A stretch of DNA of 64,000 nucleotides from Sediminibacillus terrae. GTDB lineage: Bacteria; Bacillota; Bacilli; Bacillales; Amphibacillaceae. The DNA lies in the NCBI RefSeq assembly GCF_009602435.1, contig NZ_VZDQ01000011.1:310001-374000 (forward strand), read 5' to 3'. A program made the position numbers and the translations under genes. Every line of letters begins with the position of its first letter. The first letter of the stretch is position 1. Shown piece by piece: positions 42,063 to 51,878 of the stretch. The notes below the pieces were generated by a model that had not been told where the DNA came from, did not search any database, and worked only from the letters and a program-made list of their open reading frames with translations.

Positions 42063-43431
42063 CTTTTATCCATCGTCCGGTTGTCGCTTTTTTCAGGAAG
42101 GCTGGTTGTGCTGCATACTCTTTGATGACGTCTCGAATATATCCCGGTTGGAATACCGGGTTACGATTCTCCGCCAAAGCCGGAAAGCCTGAACCCCGCT
42201 GCAAATAATCCGAACTTGCCACGGTGTACCATGTATCATCCTCGATTTCCCGGTCTTTAATGGTCACCTTTGTAAGATGATTGCCGTCATGCACGGCAGT
42301 CATTCCGGAAATATGCAGTCTGCCTGCGTATTTCCCTCTGAATCCAGGGCCTCTGCCATCGGCCAAGCACACCTGAGCATCAAGTGACTGCTCCAATGCT
42401 GCTTTTAAAGCTTTCCCTTTCACCTCGAACGTGGTGGGATTTAAGGGAGAAGGACAGATTTCAATCAATTTTTTCTCTGACACTTGCTCAAATAAACCTG
42501 CATGGGCAATACCGCTGTTGATCAAGCCGATATCGGCCTGCAATAAATCTTTCAGCCCGTCGGCGATTAAATTCGACAGCGGGTTTTCCTCTATCACATC
42601 ATGCCATAACGGCTGCTTCAATAAATATAACGGCTGACTTAAATTTTCCACCGCTTTTGCTTTATTGTTTGCCAACACCTCCGTAATTCTACTGGATGCT
42701 TCTGCCTTCTCTGTGGAGAGCATCCCGGAGTCCATCAAGGAAACTTTACCGTCTTCTACCATCAACTCCAGGATGCCGATATATTCGCCGAACGATCCCG
42801 CACTATTACAAATCGTACCATTTATCAGCTTGGGTTCGGTATATAGCTGGTGGTCATGAGCGGAAATCAGCACATTGATACCCTCGATTTCTTCAGCAAG
42901 TTTTTGATCTGCGGCTGTTCCAATATGGCTTAATACCACACAAAGGTCGAACAACCCATGGTGCCTATCCAGTTCTGTTTGCAGTGCGTTTTTGTAATCG
43001 GAGACATGTATACCGAGCCCATCATTGAATTCCTCTAAATCTGGAGACGAACCGGTTATTAATATGCGCAGCCCATCTTTTTTGATGATCGTACTGCTAA
43101 CCACTCCATCAACCGTTGTCAAATCCTTTTTCAATAGATTGTTGCTGATAAATGGAATCGGACTGTTTCCTGCCATATGTTCCAGTGTTCCCATGCCGTT
43201 GAACATTTCGTTATTTCCAATAGTCAATGCATCATACCCTGCTTCAGTCAGCAGTTCAATTGCCGCCATTCCTTTTGTTCCCTGTAATTCAATGCTTTTA
43301 AAATCGGCAAAGTCTCCGCCATCCAATACTAAAGTATGATCATCCTTGTGCTGATGGATCAACGACACTGCTCTGGAAAAGTTGTCAAAATGACTGTGCA
43401 GGTCATTGGTATGTATGATTTTAAGCCTCAC
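42043..43431 (-). CDS. 5'-nucleotidase/metallophosphoesterase, YunD-like
   Basis: A 462-residue two-domain enzyme. The N-terminal metallophosphatase has HTNDLHSHFDNF, DGGDFADF, IGNNEMFNG and ISAHDHQ; the C-terminal 5'-nucleotidase domain has NSGIAHAGLF and FEVKGKALKAAL. It has no signal peptide, so it is cytoplasmic like B. subtilis YunD and may dephosphorylate nucleotides or UDP-sugars. GTG start behind GAGGGGG. First gene of a two-gene unit with the APH(6)-type kinase. Confidence 0.9.
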   Translation of the reverse strand: MRLKIIHTNDLHSHFDNFSRAVSLIHQHKDDHTLVLDGGDFADFKSIELQGTKGMAAIELLTEAGYDALTIGNNEMFNGMGTLEHMAGNSPIPFISNNLLKKDLTTVDGVVSSTIIKKDGLRILITGSSPDLEEFNDGLGIHVSDYKNALQTELDRHHGLFDLCVVLSHIGTAADQKLAEEIEGINVLISAHDHQLYTEPKLINGTICNSAGSFGEYIGILELMVEDGKVSLMDSGMLSTEKAEASSRITEVLANNKAKAVENLSQPLYLLKQPLWHDVIEENPLSNLIADGLKDLLQADIGLINSGIAHAGLFEQVSEKKLIEICPSPLNPTTFEVKGKALKAALEQSLDAQVCLADGRGPGFRGKYAGRLHISGMTAVHDGNHLTKVTIKDREIEDDTWYTVASSDYLQRGSGFPALAENRNPVFQPGYIRDVIKEYAAQPAFLKKATTGRWIKGAGIHV

Positions 43432-43539
43432 ATGTATCCCCCTCTTATTTCTGGTATTCGTACTAATCTTTTACTTACGGTTTCTATTCCGCAAAAAATA
43501 TAAACCGGGACATAACCTTTCTGTTACTTCCTCCTAGTC

Positions 43540-44060
43540 TTAAAAGAATAAGTGATCCAACGTCTCGAAAAAACACTCACTTTCCGTGGGGAACGCTTCA
43601 GCCAGGGTGCTACATGAAACAGCTTCTTCGCACCTTGGGGGGGGGAGGAAGCCCGCTGCAAAGCGTAACGGGAACACGGAAACAGTGCCTATCTCTGATA
43701 GATTACCGACTAACCCAATCAATGTTTAGTGGATGAAAGAAACACTTTCAGAAGCTGGTCCCAGCGAAGGAAATACCCGGAGACTCCTCGAAAATACAAA
43801 ACAATTTTCTTCGTGCGATGCATTGCTGCCGCAGCCTTCCTTGGGACTGCGATTACTCGTCCCACCGAAAACACCTGTCCTGCGGGAGGATAGGCCCCGG
43901 TGAGATCCCGCAGAGCGTCAGCTCGAGGAAGCTCACCAGCCGCCCACGGAAAGCGCAGGGTATTTCCGCAGCGCTGAACTACAATTCAATACATTTAGGA
44001 AGTAAGAAAGACGCAATCAAACTATGTCGAAGGTTATACCCACTTATACGAAAGAGAACA
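43540..44060. repeat. dispersed repeat, copy E (two modules)
   Basis: This gene-free block has two GC-rich modules. The second (43870-44035) has CCTGCGGGAGGATAGGCC, GTGAGATCCCGCAGAGCG and CACGGAAAGCGCAGGGTATT and is of a kind I know to be widespread in Bacillaceae genomes. Its right end (AGGGTATTTCCGCAGCGC to AAACTATGTCG) matches copy A at 5110-5180. The first module (43570-43680) has CTTTCCGTGGGGAACGCTTC. A run of ten G residues interrupts it near 43639. The remainder up to 44310 shows nothing else. Confidence 0.8.
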
Positions 44061-44310
44061 AAGCAAATGAAAATGGCCTGTCCATTTTATAATTCGGATA
44101 AACCTGCCGAACTCCTGCAAAAAAATGGTCCTTTCTTGTACTTCACCATGAACGGTCTAAGCATCGCTAGCCTATGAATATTTTTATGTTCTTGGTTCCT
44201 TAACGAAACGATTTACATGATAAATAGTTGAGCATATGCGTGTTATCAATAGATCCCCTTATTTTCCCATTGCTGTTGACCCTCCCTCTATTAATGCTGG
44301 TTCTAAATTA

Positions 44311-44350
44311 AAAAGCCATCCCGCTGAAAATACGTTCAGCAGAATGGCTC
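44311..44350 (-). terminator. terminator of the carbonic anhydrase gene
   Basis: On the minus strand AGCCATTCTGCTGAA / TTCAGCGGGATGGCT with a few mismatches, followed by TTTTT. Confidence 0.8.
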
Positions 44351-44359
44351 AATTTCCTG

Positions 44360-44923
44360 TTATTTCTGATATCCGTCTACCACGACATCCAGTTTACCTG
44401 TATCGGGAGCAATGACCAACCCATGCACCGGCACATCGGAAGGCAGCATTGGATGATGCTTGATGGTATCGACACTGTGCTCGACACTGTCCTCCACTCG
44501 ATCAAACCCTTGTAAAAATTTATCAAGATCCACACCGGAATTCTCTAATGTCGCCAATGTTTCCTCGCTTACACCGCGCTCTTTCACTTTGCCCAGCATC
44601 GCTTCAGCGTTCAAACTGGACATGCCGCAGTCATGATGGCCGACCACAAATACCTCATCTGCTTTCAGTTCATAAACGGCAACAAGGATGCTCTGCATGA
44701 CACTGCCAAACGGATCAGCGACGATTGCTCCGGCAGTTTTAATGACTTTTGCGTCCCCATTTCCGACATTCATTGATTGAGGAAGAAGTTCGACAAGGCG
44801 GGTGTCCATGCAGGAGATGATGACCGCCCGCTTATTCGGAAACTTGTCCGTTTGATATTTTTCATAATCCTTATTTTTGACAAACTGTTCATTGTGCGCC
44901 AAAATTCCTTCCAATAATTTCAT
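44360..44923 (-). CDS. beta-class carbonic anhydrase
   Basis: A 187-residue enzyme for CO2/bicarbonate exchange. Zinc ligands and the catalytic dyad are in ISCMDTRL (Cys, Asp, Arg) and GHHDCGM (His, Cys); GAIVADPFGS lies between. The length suits the small bacterial type of YtiB/YvdA. ATG follows AGAGAGGGA. Single-gene unit with its own terminator. Confidence 0.93.
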   Translation of the reverse strand: MKLLEGILAHNEQFVKNKDYEKYQTDKFPNKRAVIISCMDTRLVELLPQSMNVGNGDAKVIKTAGAIVADPFGSVMQSILVAVYELKADEVFVVGHHDCGMSSLNAEAMLGKVKERGVSEETLATLENSGVDLDKFLQGFDRVEDSVEHSVDTIKHHPMLPSDVPVHGLVIAPDTGKLDVVVDGYQK

Positions 44924-45181
44924 ATTAGTCCCTCTCTTCTATTTTATGTACTAGATAAATTATAAAAGGTATTACGGAAAAAATAAAATGAATAGGTAGT
45001 TCAAAAATAGATCAATTAACCATCAATAGACCATTCAACCGTAAAACTCCTCTATTTCTATCTTCTTCCTATGAAAAATAATCCCTGCCATATCAACGTT
45101 TATAAGGCATTGCCTGATTTTTACTTTGACATTTTAACTAGATAGAAATAATATGGTAAAGGTAATAAAAGGAGGTTGCTT

Positions 45182-46672
45182 ATGACTGGCGAGAAAAAAC
45201 AGAAAATTGTGGACAGCGTACCTCAGAAAGGCTTTTTTGGTCATCCGAAAGGTTTATTTACGCTATTTTTTACTGAATTTTGGGAACGTTTTTCCTATTA
45301 TGGAATGCGAGCGATTCTCGTATTTTATATGTATTACGAAGTATCCAACGGCGGATTAGGACTGCCGGAAAGCACTGCGCTTGCTATCATGTCTATTTAC
45401 GGATCTCTCGTATATATGTCGGGTATAATTGGAGGCTGGCTTGCCGATAGAATTCTCGGTACTTCCCGGGCACTTTTATATGGTGGGATATTGATCATGT
45501 TCGGACATATTGCCCTGGCAATTCCAGGAAGCATCACATTGTTCTTTGTATCAATGGTACTGATCGTCCTGGGAACAGGTTTATTGAAACCGAATGTTTC
45601 TACCATGGTCGGCGAGATTTATAGTGAGCAAGATCAGCGCCGCGATGCCGGTTTCAGCATTTTTTACATGGGCATTAATCTAGGTGGTTTTCTTGCTCCG
45701 TTAATTGTCGGAACACTCGGAACAGAATATAACTTCCATCTCGGTTTCGGTGTAGCCGCAGTAGGAATGTTTTGCGGATTGATGGTTTATATCTTTACGA
45801 GAAAGAAAAACCTCGGTCTTGCTGGAAACTATGTGGGTAATCCACTGTCACCGGAAGAAAAGAAAAAATTTACTAAATGGATGGTGTTGGCAGCTATCGT
45901 TGTCATTGTGCTTATCGCCTTCACTATTCCAATGGGACTGCTTACCTTCGATACGTTTATCGGATTAATAGGAGTACTTGGTATCTTGATTCCTACCGCT
46001 TATTTTGTCGTCATGTATCGTAGTCCGAAAACCACAGCTGTTGAACAGTCAAGGATTATTGCTTATATTCCCCTTTTCATCGCTTCGGTGATGTTCTGGG
46101 CAATTCAAGAACAAGGCTCGACGATCTTGGCTAACTATGCCGATCAGCGAACTCAATTACAATTCGCAGGTTTCGATATTTCTCCGGCTTGGTTCCAGTC
46201 ACTGAACCCGTTATTCATCATTTTCCTGGCACCTTTATTTGCCTGGTTATGGGTCAAGCTTGGTGACCGCCAGCCATCCGTACCGAAGAAATTCTCTTTA
46301 GGCCTGTTGTTTGCCGGTTTGTCGTTCATCGTCATCCTCGTACCTGGCGCATTGAGCGGAGACGCATTAGTTAATCCTTTATGGCTGGTACTGAGCTACT
46401 TTATCGTAGTTCTTGGCGAATTGTGCTTGTCACCTGTCGGTTTGTCGGCTACTACGAAACTCGCACCTGCAGCCTTCTCGGCTCAAACGATGAGTCTATG
46501 GTTCCTGTCCAACGCGGCAGCCCAGGCTATCAATGCACAAATCGTTAAATTCTACACAGACGAAACCGAAACACTTTACTTCGGTATTATCGGTGGATCT
46601 GCATTGGTACTAAGCTTGTTGCTGTTCCTGCTTTCCCCTGTCATTCAAAAGAAAATGCAGGGTATAAAGTAA
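45182..46672 (+). CDS. peptide MFS transporter, POT/PTR family (DtpT/YclF-like)
   Basis: A 12-14 helix proton-coupled di/tripeptide importer of about 496 residues. The family hallmark ExxER is in FFTEFWERFSYYGMRA; GTGLLKPNVSTMVGEIY and FYMGINLGGFLAP are the PTR2 signatures. The ATG at 45182 is seven bases after AAAGGAGG; a TTG at 45176 inside the ribosome site region is not used. Upstream AT-rich bases 44924-45170 contain a possible promoter (TAATAT near 45150) and no gene. Confidence 0.95.
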   Translation: MTGEKKQKIVDSVPQKGFFGHPKGLFTLFFTEFWERFSYYGMRAILVFYMYYEVSNGGLGLPESTALAIMSIYGSLVYMSGIIGGWLADRILGTSRALLYGGILIMFGHIALAIPGSITLFFVSMVLIVLGTGLLKPNVSTMVGEIYSEQDQRRDAGFSIFYMGINLGGFLAPLIVGTLGTEYNFHLGFGVAAVGMFCGLMVYIFTRKKNLGLAGNYVGNPLSPEEKKKFTKWMVLAAIVVIVLIAFTIPMGLLTFDTFIGLIGVLGILIPTAYFVVMYRSPKTTAVEQSRIIAYIPLFIASVMFWAIQEQGSTILANYADQRTQLQFAGFDISPAWFQSLNPLFIIFLAPLFAWLWVKLGDRQPSVPKKFSLGLLFAGLSFIVILVPGALSGDALVNPLWLVLSYFIVVLGELCLSPVGLSATTKLAPAAFSAQTMSLWFLSNAAAQAINAQIVKFYTDETETLYFGIIGGSALVLSLLLFLLSPVIQKKMQGIK

Positions 46673-46727
46673 CAGCAGCGCTAATTGTTTAACTGTCCAC
46701 ACAATAAATTTTTTGATAATTAACAAC

Positions 46728-46764
46728 AAAGCGGCTAGGCGCACTCAGCGTCGAGCCGCTTTTT
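46728..46764 (+). terminator. terminator of the peptide transporter gene
   Basis: AAAGCGGCT / AGCCGCTTT stem with TTTTT, about 55 bases after the stop. Confidence 0.85.
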
Positions 46765-46813
46765 CACTCCACGTTGCCATGAATAAAACAGGGTACCTTC
46801 CTACACATTAACC

Positions 46814-48253
46814 TTACTGGCTAAATTCTTTTCCTTCTTTTCCTGAAAACAAAACATCATCCGGCTGTTTCCAACGCAACAAGACAACGCCCAGGATGGT
46901 TACGTATGGAAAAACAATACTGATGGCAGCCAGGCCGAATAACAAAAAGACAAAGAAATTCTGGATGCTGGGAAGCTCGGATTGTGACTTTGCTAAAACC
47001 GCCATGGTAAGTTCCATCTGCTGATGAAAATAACGTCTCGTTAACTCTGCATAGAACCATAATTGGACCGGAAACCACCATGGAGTTTCCTGGAAAAACA
47101 GTAAAAGCAACGTAAGGACTAGACAAACAATCGCCCCCGAACGGACAAACCAAGTAAAGAAAGCAAGCTTCCACTGTTTCAATTCCCAAGGCAAACAATA
47201 AACAAGCCGATTGCCGAATCCGCCGGTAAAAAAGCTGGATGCCATTTGTACATATAAAAAGATGGACAGCGCTATTCCAATTCCAAACATCCACTCATTG
47301 CGGGACCCCAGAAGCACCAATAGGATCAAGACACTGCCAATTGTACGGAGCACCGCTTCCTTCTGTTCCAGAAAATACGTTTTCCAGAGTCTTCGATACA
47401 TACTGACAGGGTTGGAGTAAACAAATCTTTTTCGATTCATCCTACTGGTGAACAATTGTTGAATCCATCCACGTTTGGGAGGAGGCTTTATTTCCATCTG
47501 TGACATTTTGTTTATGAACCACATATTCCAGATAATCAAATCATTCGTCTGTACGACTTTCGACCAATTCACGGATTCGGTTGCTCTTTTTACCAGCAGG
47601 ATATTGATGCCAGCAAGCGATACAAATAGCCCTCCCATCCACCATGCCGCATCGCCGGCATAAATACTAAGCAACCTGACAACTGCTGCCAATACAACGA
47701 TTCCTGCATTGGTAATCAATTTCATCCAAAACTGCTTTTGATACAGCTTCCACTGGGGTAACGCCATTAATATTTCCATCAAAATTATCAGCCCAGCTGT
47801 CCCCATTGCAAAATGAATAGAAAGCGGCGTAATAAAAGCGATAAAACTGGCAATAACCGTCCACAAAACGATTGTTTTCAGGATTTTTTCTCCTGTACAG
47901 TATTGCCAGAGCTGTTGCTTGGAAAATGGCAGCATGCTTAACTTCAGTTCAGCGCTCGAGAATAACACCCCTGGCCTGGTAAATGAAGTGACGACAGGCC
48001 GTACAAGCAAGACAAGCATTAGATTGAGATAATTGGCAGTGACAAATGATTCTATCTGGAGAATCATGTTCGCCGACTCTTTCAATGTTTCGTGTAATAT
48101 GAATAAGCCAAATATTATGAATGCCCCTAAATAGATGGATATTGTCACATCAAAACTGACGCCGAAGGCCAGCTTGTAAAGCTTTGCCTTTTTTCTGGAC
48201 CGATGCTTTTTCACATGCCGATAAACACTCCATGCAGTAGCGAACCCATTCAT
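46814..48253 (-). CDS. ABC transporter permease, EcsB/YthQ-like
   Basis: A 479-residue membrane protein with ten or more hydrophobic segments, starting with a basic stretch (RHVKKHRSRKKAKLY). The size and pattern follow the EcsB/YthQ group rather than ABC-2 permeases. The start overlaps the ATPase stop by four bases (ATGA). EcsAB affects secretion and membrane proteolysis in B. subtilis; whether this pair does so is not known. Confidence 0.8.
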   Translation of the reverse strand: MNGFATAWSVYRHVKKHRSRKKAKLYKLAFGVSFDVTISIYLGAFIIFGLFILHETLKESANMILQIESFVTANYLNLMLVLLVRPVVTSFTRPGVLFSSAELKLSMLPFSKQQLWQYCTGEKILKTIVLWTVIASFIAFITPLSIHFAMGTAGLIILMEILMALPQWKLYQKQFWMKLITNAGIVVLAAVVRLLSIYAGDAAWWMGGLFVSLAGINILLVKRATESVNWSKVVQTNDLIIWNMWFINKMSQMEIKPPPKRGWIQQLFTSRMNRKRFVYSNPVSMYRRLWKTYFLEQKEAVLRTIGSVLILLVLLGSRNEWMFGIGIALSIFLYVQMASSFFTGGFGNRLVYCLPWELKQWKLAFFTWFVRSGAIVCLVLTLLLLFFQETPWWFPVQLWFYAELTRRYFHQQMELTMAVLAKSQSELPSIQNFFVFLLFGLAAISIVFPYVTILGVVLLRWKQPDDVLFSGKEGKEFSQ

Positions 48254-48951
48254 TCTGAAAATCTCCGTTTCAGAACATGAAAATCTTTTATCTTACCATG
48301 GTCTGCCACTTTTCCATGCTGCAGCATGATAAAATGATCCGCCAACTGCTGAACACGGTCTAGTTGATGGGAAGTCAGCAATATTGCCGTTCCTTGTCCT
48401 GCTTTATCCTTCATGGCTTCGGCTAAAAATTCGGAAGCATAAATATCCAATCCCATGAATGGTTCATCAATTAGCAGTAGTGGAACATCAGGAAGCAAAG
48501 CACAAATCGTCTGTACCTTCTGCCGCATTCCCTTCGATAACGACTCGGGAAATTCGTCAAGTTTATCGGTTATTTCCATTTTCCCGGATAGATAATCCAC
48601 CTTGCGCAGCAGCTCCTGTTCATCGATTTGATAACTGCGGCCATATAGTTGAAAGTGCTGCATCGCAGTCAGCTCCGGCAGTAAAAACGGTTCTTCTGGT
48701 ATGTAGGAAATCATTTTCTTATAGGGTAGGAAGTCTTCTTCTTGAGAGACACCATTCAAAAGAATATTTCCCGTCTTCCTTTCCTGCAGACCGATCAATG
48801 TTTTCATGATGGTCGACTTTCCTGCTCCATTATGGCCTACCAATGCGGTGATGGTGCCAGATTTCAAATGGAACGATATATCCTTCAAAATCTGTTCCCG
48901 GTTTATTTCTACGGAAACCTCTTCTATCAGCAATCCTTGCACACGGATCAC
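48250..48951 (-). CDS. ABC transporter ATP-binding protein, EcsA/YthP-like
   Basis: A 233-residue ATPase with Walker A GHNGAGKST, signature SLSKGMRQKVQ and Walker B LLLIDEPFMGLD. The short length without a tail matches EcsA and YthP. The GTG at 48951 is close to AGGGGCAG; another GTG four codons on is possible. It works with the downstream permease, with which it is translationally coupled. Confidence 0.9.
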   Translation of the reverse strand: MIRVQGLLIEEVSVEINREQILKDISFHLKSGTITALVGHNGAGKSTIMKTLIGLQERKTGNILLNGVSQEEDFLPYKKMISYIPEEPFLLPELTAMQHFQLYGRSYQIDEQELLRKVDYLSGKMEITDKLDEFPESLSKGMRQKVQTICALLPDVPLLLIDEPFMGLDIYASEFLAEAMKDKAGQGTAILLTSHQLDRVQQLADHFIMLQHGKVADHGKIKDFHVLKRRFSE

Positions 48952-49084
48952 CTGCCCCTGTTTTTGTTATAACCAATTTACGTTTTTTGATATCGATCGG
49001 TTTCGTTTTTGGTAGAAAAAATGGAGCAATGTCAGGATGGTATTCTCTTAGCTAGTGATTTTTCGGAGTCTTCGAGGGGTAGTA

Positions 49085-49128
49085 TAAAAAAAGCTTGCAG
49101 AAAAACGAATCCGTTTCTCTACAAGCAT
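49085..49128 (-). terminator. terminator of the sspH gene
   Basis: On the minus strand GCTTGTAGAGAAACG / CGTTTTTCTGCAAGC with mismatches, followed by seven T. Confidence 0.75.
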
Positions 49129-49137
49129 TAAGGCCGA

Positions 49138-49320
49138 CTAACTTTCCTGGAGCTGTTCAATTGCTACGTTTTGCTGACGTGATGGATCATCCAAGGCATA
49201 AACTTGCGCAGTTCCGTTTTGTTCATCAATTCGCTGGATGTAAACGGAACTGCCCTGGTAAGTAACCTTGGTTAAGTCTTGTGATTGTTTGATCGCTTTT
49301 GCACGTTGGTATTCCATCAT
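49138..49320 (-). CDS. sspH: H-type small acid-soluble spore protein
   Basis: A 60-residue protein: MMEYQRAKAIKQSQDLTKVT followed by YQGSSVYIQRIDE and then ALDDPSRQQNVAIEQL. The order matches SspH (RAKE.., V.YQG.PVYIQ.VDE, A..Y....P). Such proteins are made in the forespore and packed in the spore core. ATG follows AGGAGGAA. It lies ten bases after the aldehyde dehydrogenase on the opposite reading order of transcription (downstream of it on the same strand), but likely has its own forespore (sigma-G) promoter. This supports an endospore former. Confidence 0.9.
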   Translation of the reverse strand: MMEYQRAKAIKQSQDLTKVTYQGSSVYIQRIDEQNGTAQVYALDDPSRQQNVAIEQLQES

Positions 49321-49330
49321 TTCTTCCTCC

Positions 49331-50809
49331 TTATTCGGGAATATATGGGAGATCGCGTTGATCGGGTATATTTATCACATGGGTATCAGTATAGGCAAGA
49401 ATCCCTTCCTTGCCATATTCCCGCCCCATTCCAGATTGTTTGACACCGCCAAATGGAAAGCGGACATCGAGCCCCTGCACCGCTGCAGTATTTATCATGG
49501 TGGTTCCTGCCTGAATATGCTTGGCTATTTCCACGGCATGCTCTTCTTCTCCCCAAACCGAACTGGTCAGCCCAAAAATACTATCATTCGCCAACTTGAT
49601 TGCATGCTGATCATCTTCGAACGGCAATATAGGCACTGTCGGTCCAAATTGCTCTTCTACCACAATCGGATCATCATATCCGGCTCCCAGAACGACAGTT
49701 GGCTGCATAAAGTATCCTTTTTCATATAGATCTTGATCGAGAATCTTGCCAAGCTTGACTACTTTGGCACCTTTGTTTTTAGCATCGTCCACCAGACTTT
49801 GGACAAACTCCATCTGTTTTTTGTTATTTACCGATCCAATCGTCGTATCCTTGCCAAATGGGTCCCCTACCCGTACCCATCTATTGGCTGCTTCGATATA
49901 TTTCTCTACAAATTGTTCGTAGATGGACTGGTCAACATATACCCGCTTGGCTATCATACATATTTGCCCGGCGGTAAGGAAGTTGGAGATTACAAGACGC
50001 CGCATTGCTTTCTCATCATTGACATCAAAATCCTTCAATACAATCGCGGCATCATTACCGCCCAGTTCCAACGTCATGTGCTTGATGGTATCGGCAGCAG
50101 CTTTCATGATGTGCTTCGCCGTTTCTGTTCCGCCAGTAAAGGCTATCTTGGCAACTTTAGGATTGGAAGTTAGCTCTACCCCAACATCGGACTCTCCATG
50201 GACTAAGTTCAGAACACCCGGCGGAAATGCATCAGCGATGATTTCGGTTACCACGCTGACAGCGAGCGGGGCCAATGGACTGGGTTTTAGCACCATGGTG
50301 TTACCGGCCAACAGAGCGGGGGCTATTTTAATAGTGGAAAGGGATATGGGATAATTCCACGGCGAAATGGCGGAAACAACACCAATCGCATCTTTGGCGA
50401 TAATCGTTTTACCACCATCGTGGTTTTGGACTTCATTTTTCAGTACCTCCGCCACGTTTTCACAAGCAAACTCCATCCAAGCAAGCGAAACCCCTATTTC
50501 ACCTTTAGAATCATATAACGGTTTGCCGTGCTCACGACTCAACAATTCAGCTATCTCCGGTGTACGGTCTTTTATATTCTGAATCGCTGTCTGCATCCGC
50601 TTGATCCGATCCTGCATTTCCGACTCTGCCCAGACTGGAAAAGCATCATGGGCAGCATCAATTGCCCGGATTGTATCCTCCCGTGTATTGACCGGAGCAT
50701 AACCGACTACTTCATCTGGTCTTGCCGGATTTTCACGTGGTGCCTGTTTTTCAGCTTTGAATTTTTCCCCATTAATAATTGCATCAATGACAATCTGCTT
50801 CTCGGTCAT
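49331..50809 (-). CDS. NAD(P)-dependent aldehyde dehydrogenase
   Basis: A 492-residue aldehyde dehydrogenase. The active-site Cys lies in NFLTAGQICMIAKRVYV, the general-base Glu in HMTLELGGNDAAIVL, and the cofactor loop is IAFTGGTETAKHI. The order and the C-terminal FGGVKQSGMGREYGKEGI are standard. It may be a succinate-semialdehyde or broad aliphatic dehydrogenase; substrate is not fixed by the sequence. ATG follows AAGGAAG. The stop is followed by sspH on the same strand. Confidence 0.9.
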   Translation of the reverse strand: MTEKQIVIDAIINGEKFKAEKQAPRENPARPDEVVGYAPVNTREDTIRAIDAAHDAFPVWAESEMQDRIKRMQTAIQNIKDRTPEIAELLSREHGKPLYDSKGEIGVSLAWMEFACENVAEVLKNEVQNHDGGKTIIAKDAIGVVSAISPWNYPISLSTIKIAPALLAGNTMVLKPSPLAPLAVSVVTEIIADAFPPGVLNLVHGESDVGVELTSNPKVAKIAFTGGTETAKHIMKAAADTIKHMTLELGGNDAAIVLKDFDVNDEKAMRRLVISNFLTAGQICMIAKRVYVDQSIYEQFVEKYIEAANRWVRVGDPFGKDTTIGSVNNKKQMEFVQSLVDDAKNKGAKVVKLGKILDQDLYEKGYFMQPTVVLGAGYDDPIVVEEQFGPTVPILPFEDDQHAIKLANDSIFGLTSSVWGEEEHAVEIAKHIQAGTTMINTAAVQGLDVRFPFGGVKQSGMGREYGKEGILAYTDTHVINIPDQRDLPYIPE

Positions 50810-50888
50810 TCTTTAAACACTTCCTTCCGAGGGAATCAAAAGATAAGCTTAGTATTCTCAACAACCTCTTAGTCATACACACTTTTCA

Positions 50889-50902
50889 ACCGTCTGATCA
50901 GA
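50889..50902. repeat. 14-bp perfect palindrome
   Basis: CGTCTGATCAGACG in the 338-base gap 50810-51147, about 80 bases upstream of the aldehyde dehydrogenase start. It may be a regulator site. No gene is visible in this gap. Confidence 0.4.
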
Positions 50903-51089
50903 CGATATAAAAAGAAGCGTTTTGTATATGACCAGTTTGAACTGTCAGCTTTTCAACTGATCTCTGATCATATCAACCGGATGAAATGCATTTTGGCTGG
51001 TTCTCTGTCCCGATCCGAATGTCATCCATCCGATGAAGAGCATTTGTCTCTTCTTCTGCCTTCATCCGATTCTCATTAAAACGGTTGAT

Positions 51090-51136
51090 AAAAGGATATG
51101 ATCCATAAGTCAACAACCCATGGACCATATCCTTCC
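51090..51136 (-). terminator. terminator of the TVP38-like gene
   Basis: AAGGATATG and CATATCCTT pair, with inner TCCAT / ATGGA, just after the stop of the leftward gene. The T-run is short (TTTTAT), so the strength is uncertain. Confidence 0.6.
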
Positions 51137-51147
51137 TTGTCAGTAAA

Positions 51148-51705
51148 CTAACTGTTACTGCTCTCGATATTCATTTGATGAATCCTGCCTAAAAGCGTAT
51201 AGACAGCAGCTAATATAATCATGAATAAACCGACTACATACCAAGGAAACTCCGTGATTGCCTCCCCAAAAGCTGTATATAACACGGCAGGTAAGATAAC
51301 TCCTAAAGCTGAATAATACATATAGCTTTTAAAGCCGTTCGTCATTTCCATCAAATACAACGACAATAAATGAAAATGCACAAACGGCATGACCCGAAGA
51401 ACCATCACCTGACTTACCGTAATCGTCCGATCAGGAAGAATCTTGCTTTTCAATCGGGCCACCCCTTCCCGAAAACGCGGAAATCTACTGACCAATTTAT
51501 AAAAAACGAGACTCATCAACGATAAACCAATAAAAGACAATACGGCTCCTTCTACAAATCCAAACAACACACCACCGGCAATGCATACAACGATCACCGG
51601 TAAAAACAAAAAGGGCCTGAGCAAATGAATAAGAATAAATAGTGCGGGAGCCAGCCACCCTGCCCCTTCTATCAAGGATTGAATGGAGTCATTGAAATTA
51701 TCCAT
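51148..51705 (-). CDS. TVP38/TMEM64 family (SNARE-associated) membrane protein
   Basis: A membrane protein of about 185 residues with five to six helices. The core FLPVIVVCIAGGVLFGFVEG, the RFPRFREGV loop and VMVLRVMPFVHFHL follow the VTT/SNARE-assoc pattern, now linked to lipid scrambling or polyprenyl-phosphate recycling in other members. The ATG at 51705 has GAGGAGG six to seven bases upstream; earlier in-frame starts lack one. Single gene. Confidence 0.85.
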   Translation of the reverse strand: MDNFNDSIQSLIEGAGWLAPALFILIHLLRPFLFLPVIVVCIAGGVLFGFVEGAVLSFIGLSLMSLVFYKLVSRFPRFREGVARLKSKILPDRTITVSQVMVLRVMPFVHFHLLSLYLMEMTNGFKSYMYYSALGVILPAVLYTAFGEAITEFPWYVVGLFMIILAAVYTLLGRIHQMNIESSNS

Positions 51706-51878
51706 GCACATCCTCCTCTCTTGCAAAATACAAGTACTATAGCATTTTATAAGAAATGGCCCGGATTGTAAAAGATGTGTGGTTGGGTATTCAAGGACAA
51801 GAAATGTTCGCAATACCATTTTATGTTGTTTTTCTCAGATGGTCACGACGTTTGGTTAGAGAAGAACCGAAGAATGTA

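Noticed and set aside
43818-44177. 119-codon plus-strand frame
   Set aside because: Lies in the dispersed repeat copy E, with no ribosome site or family.
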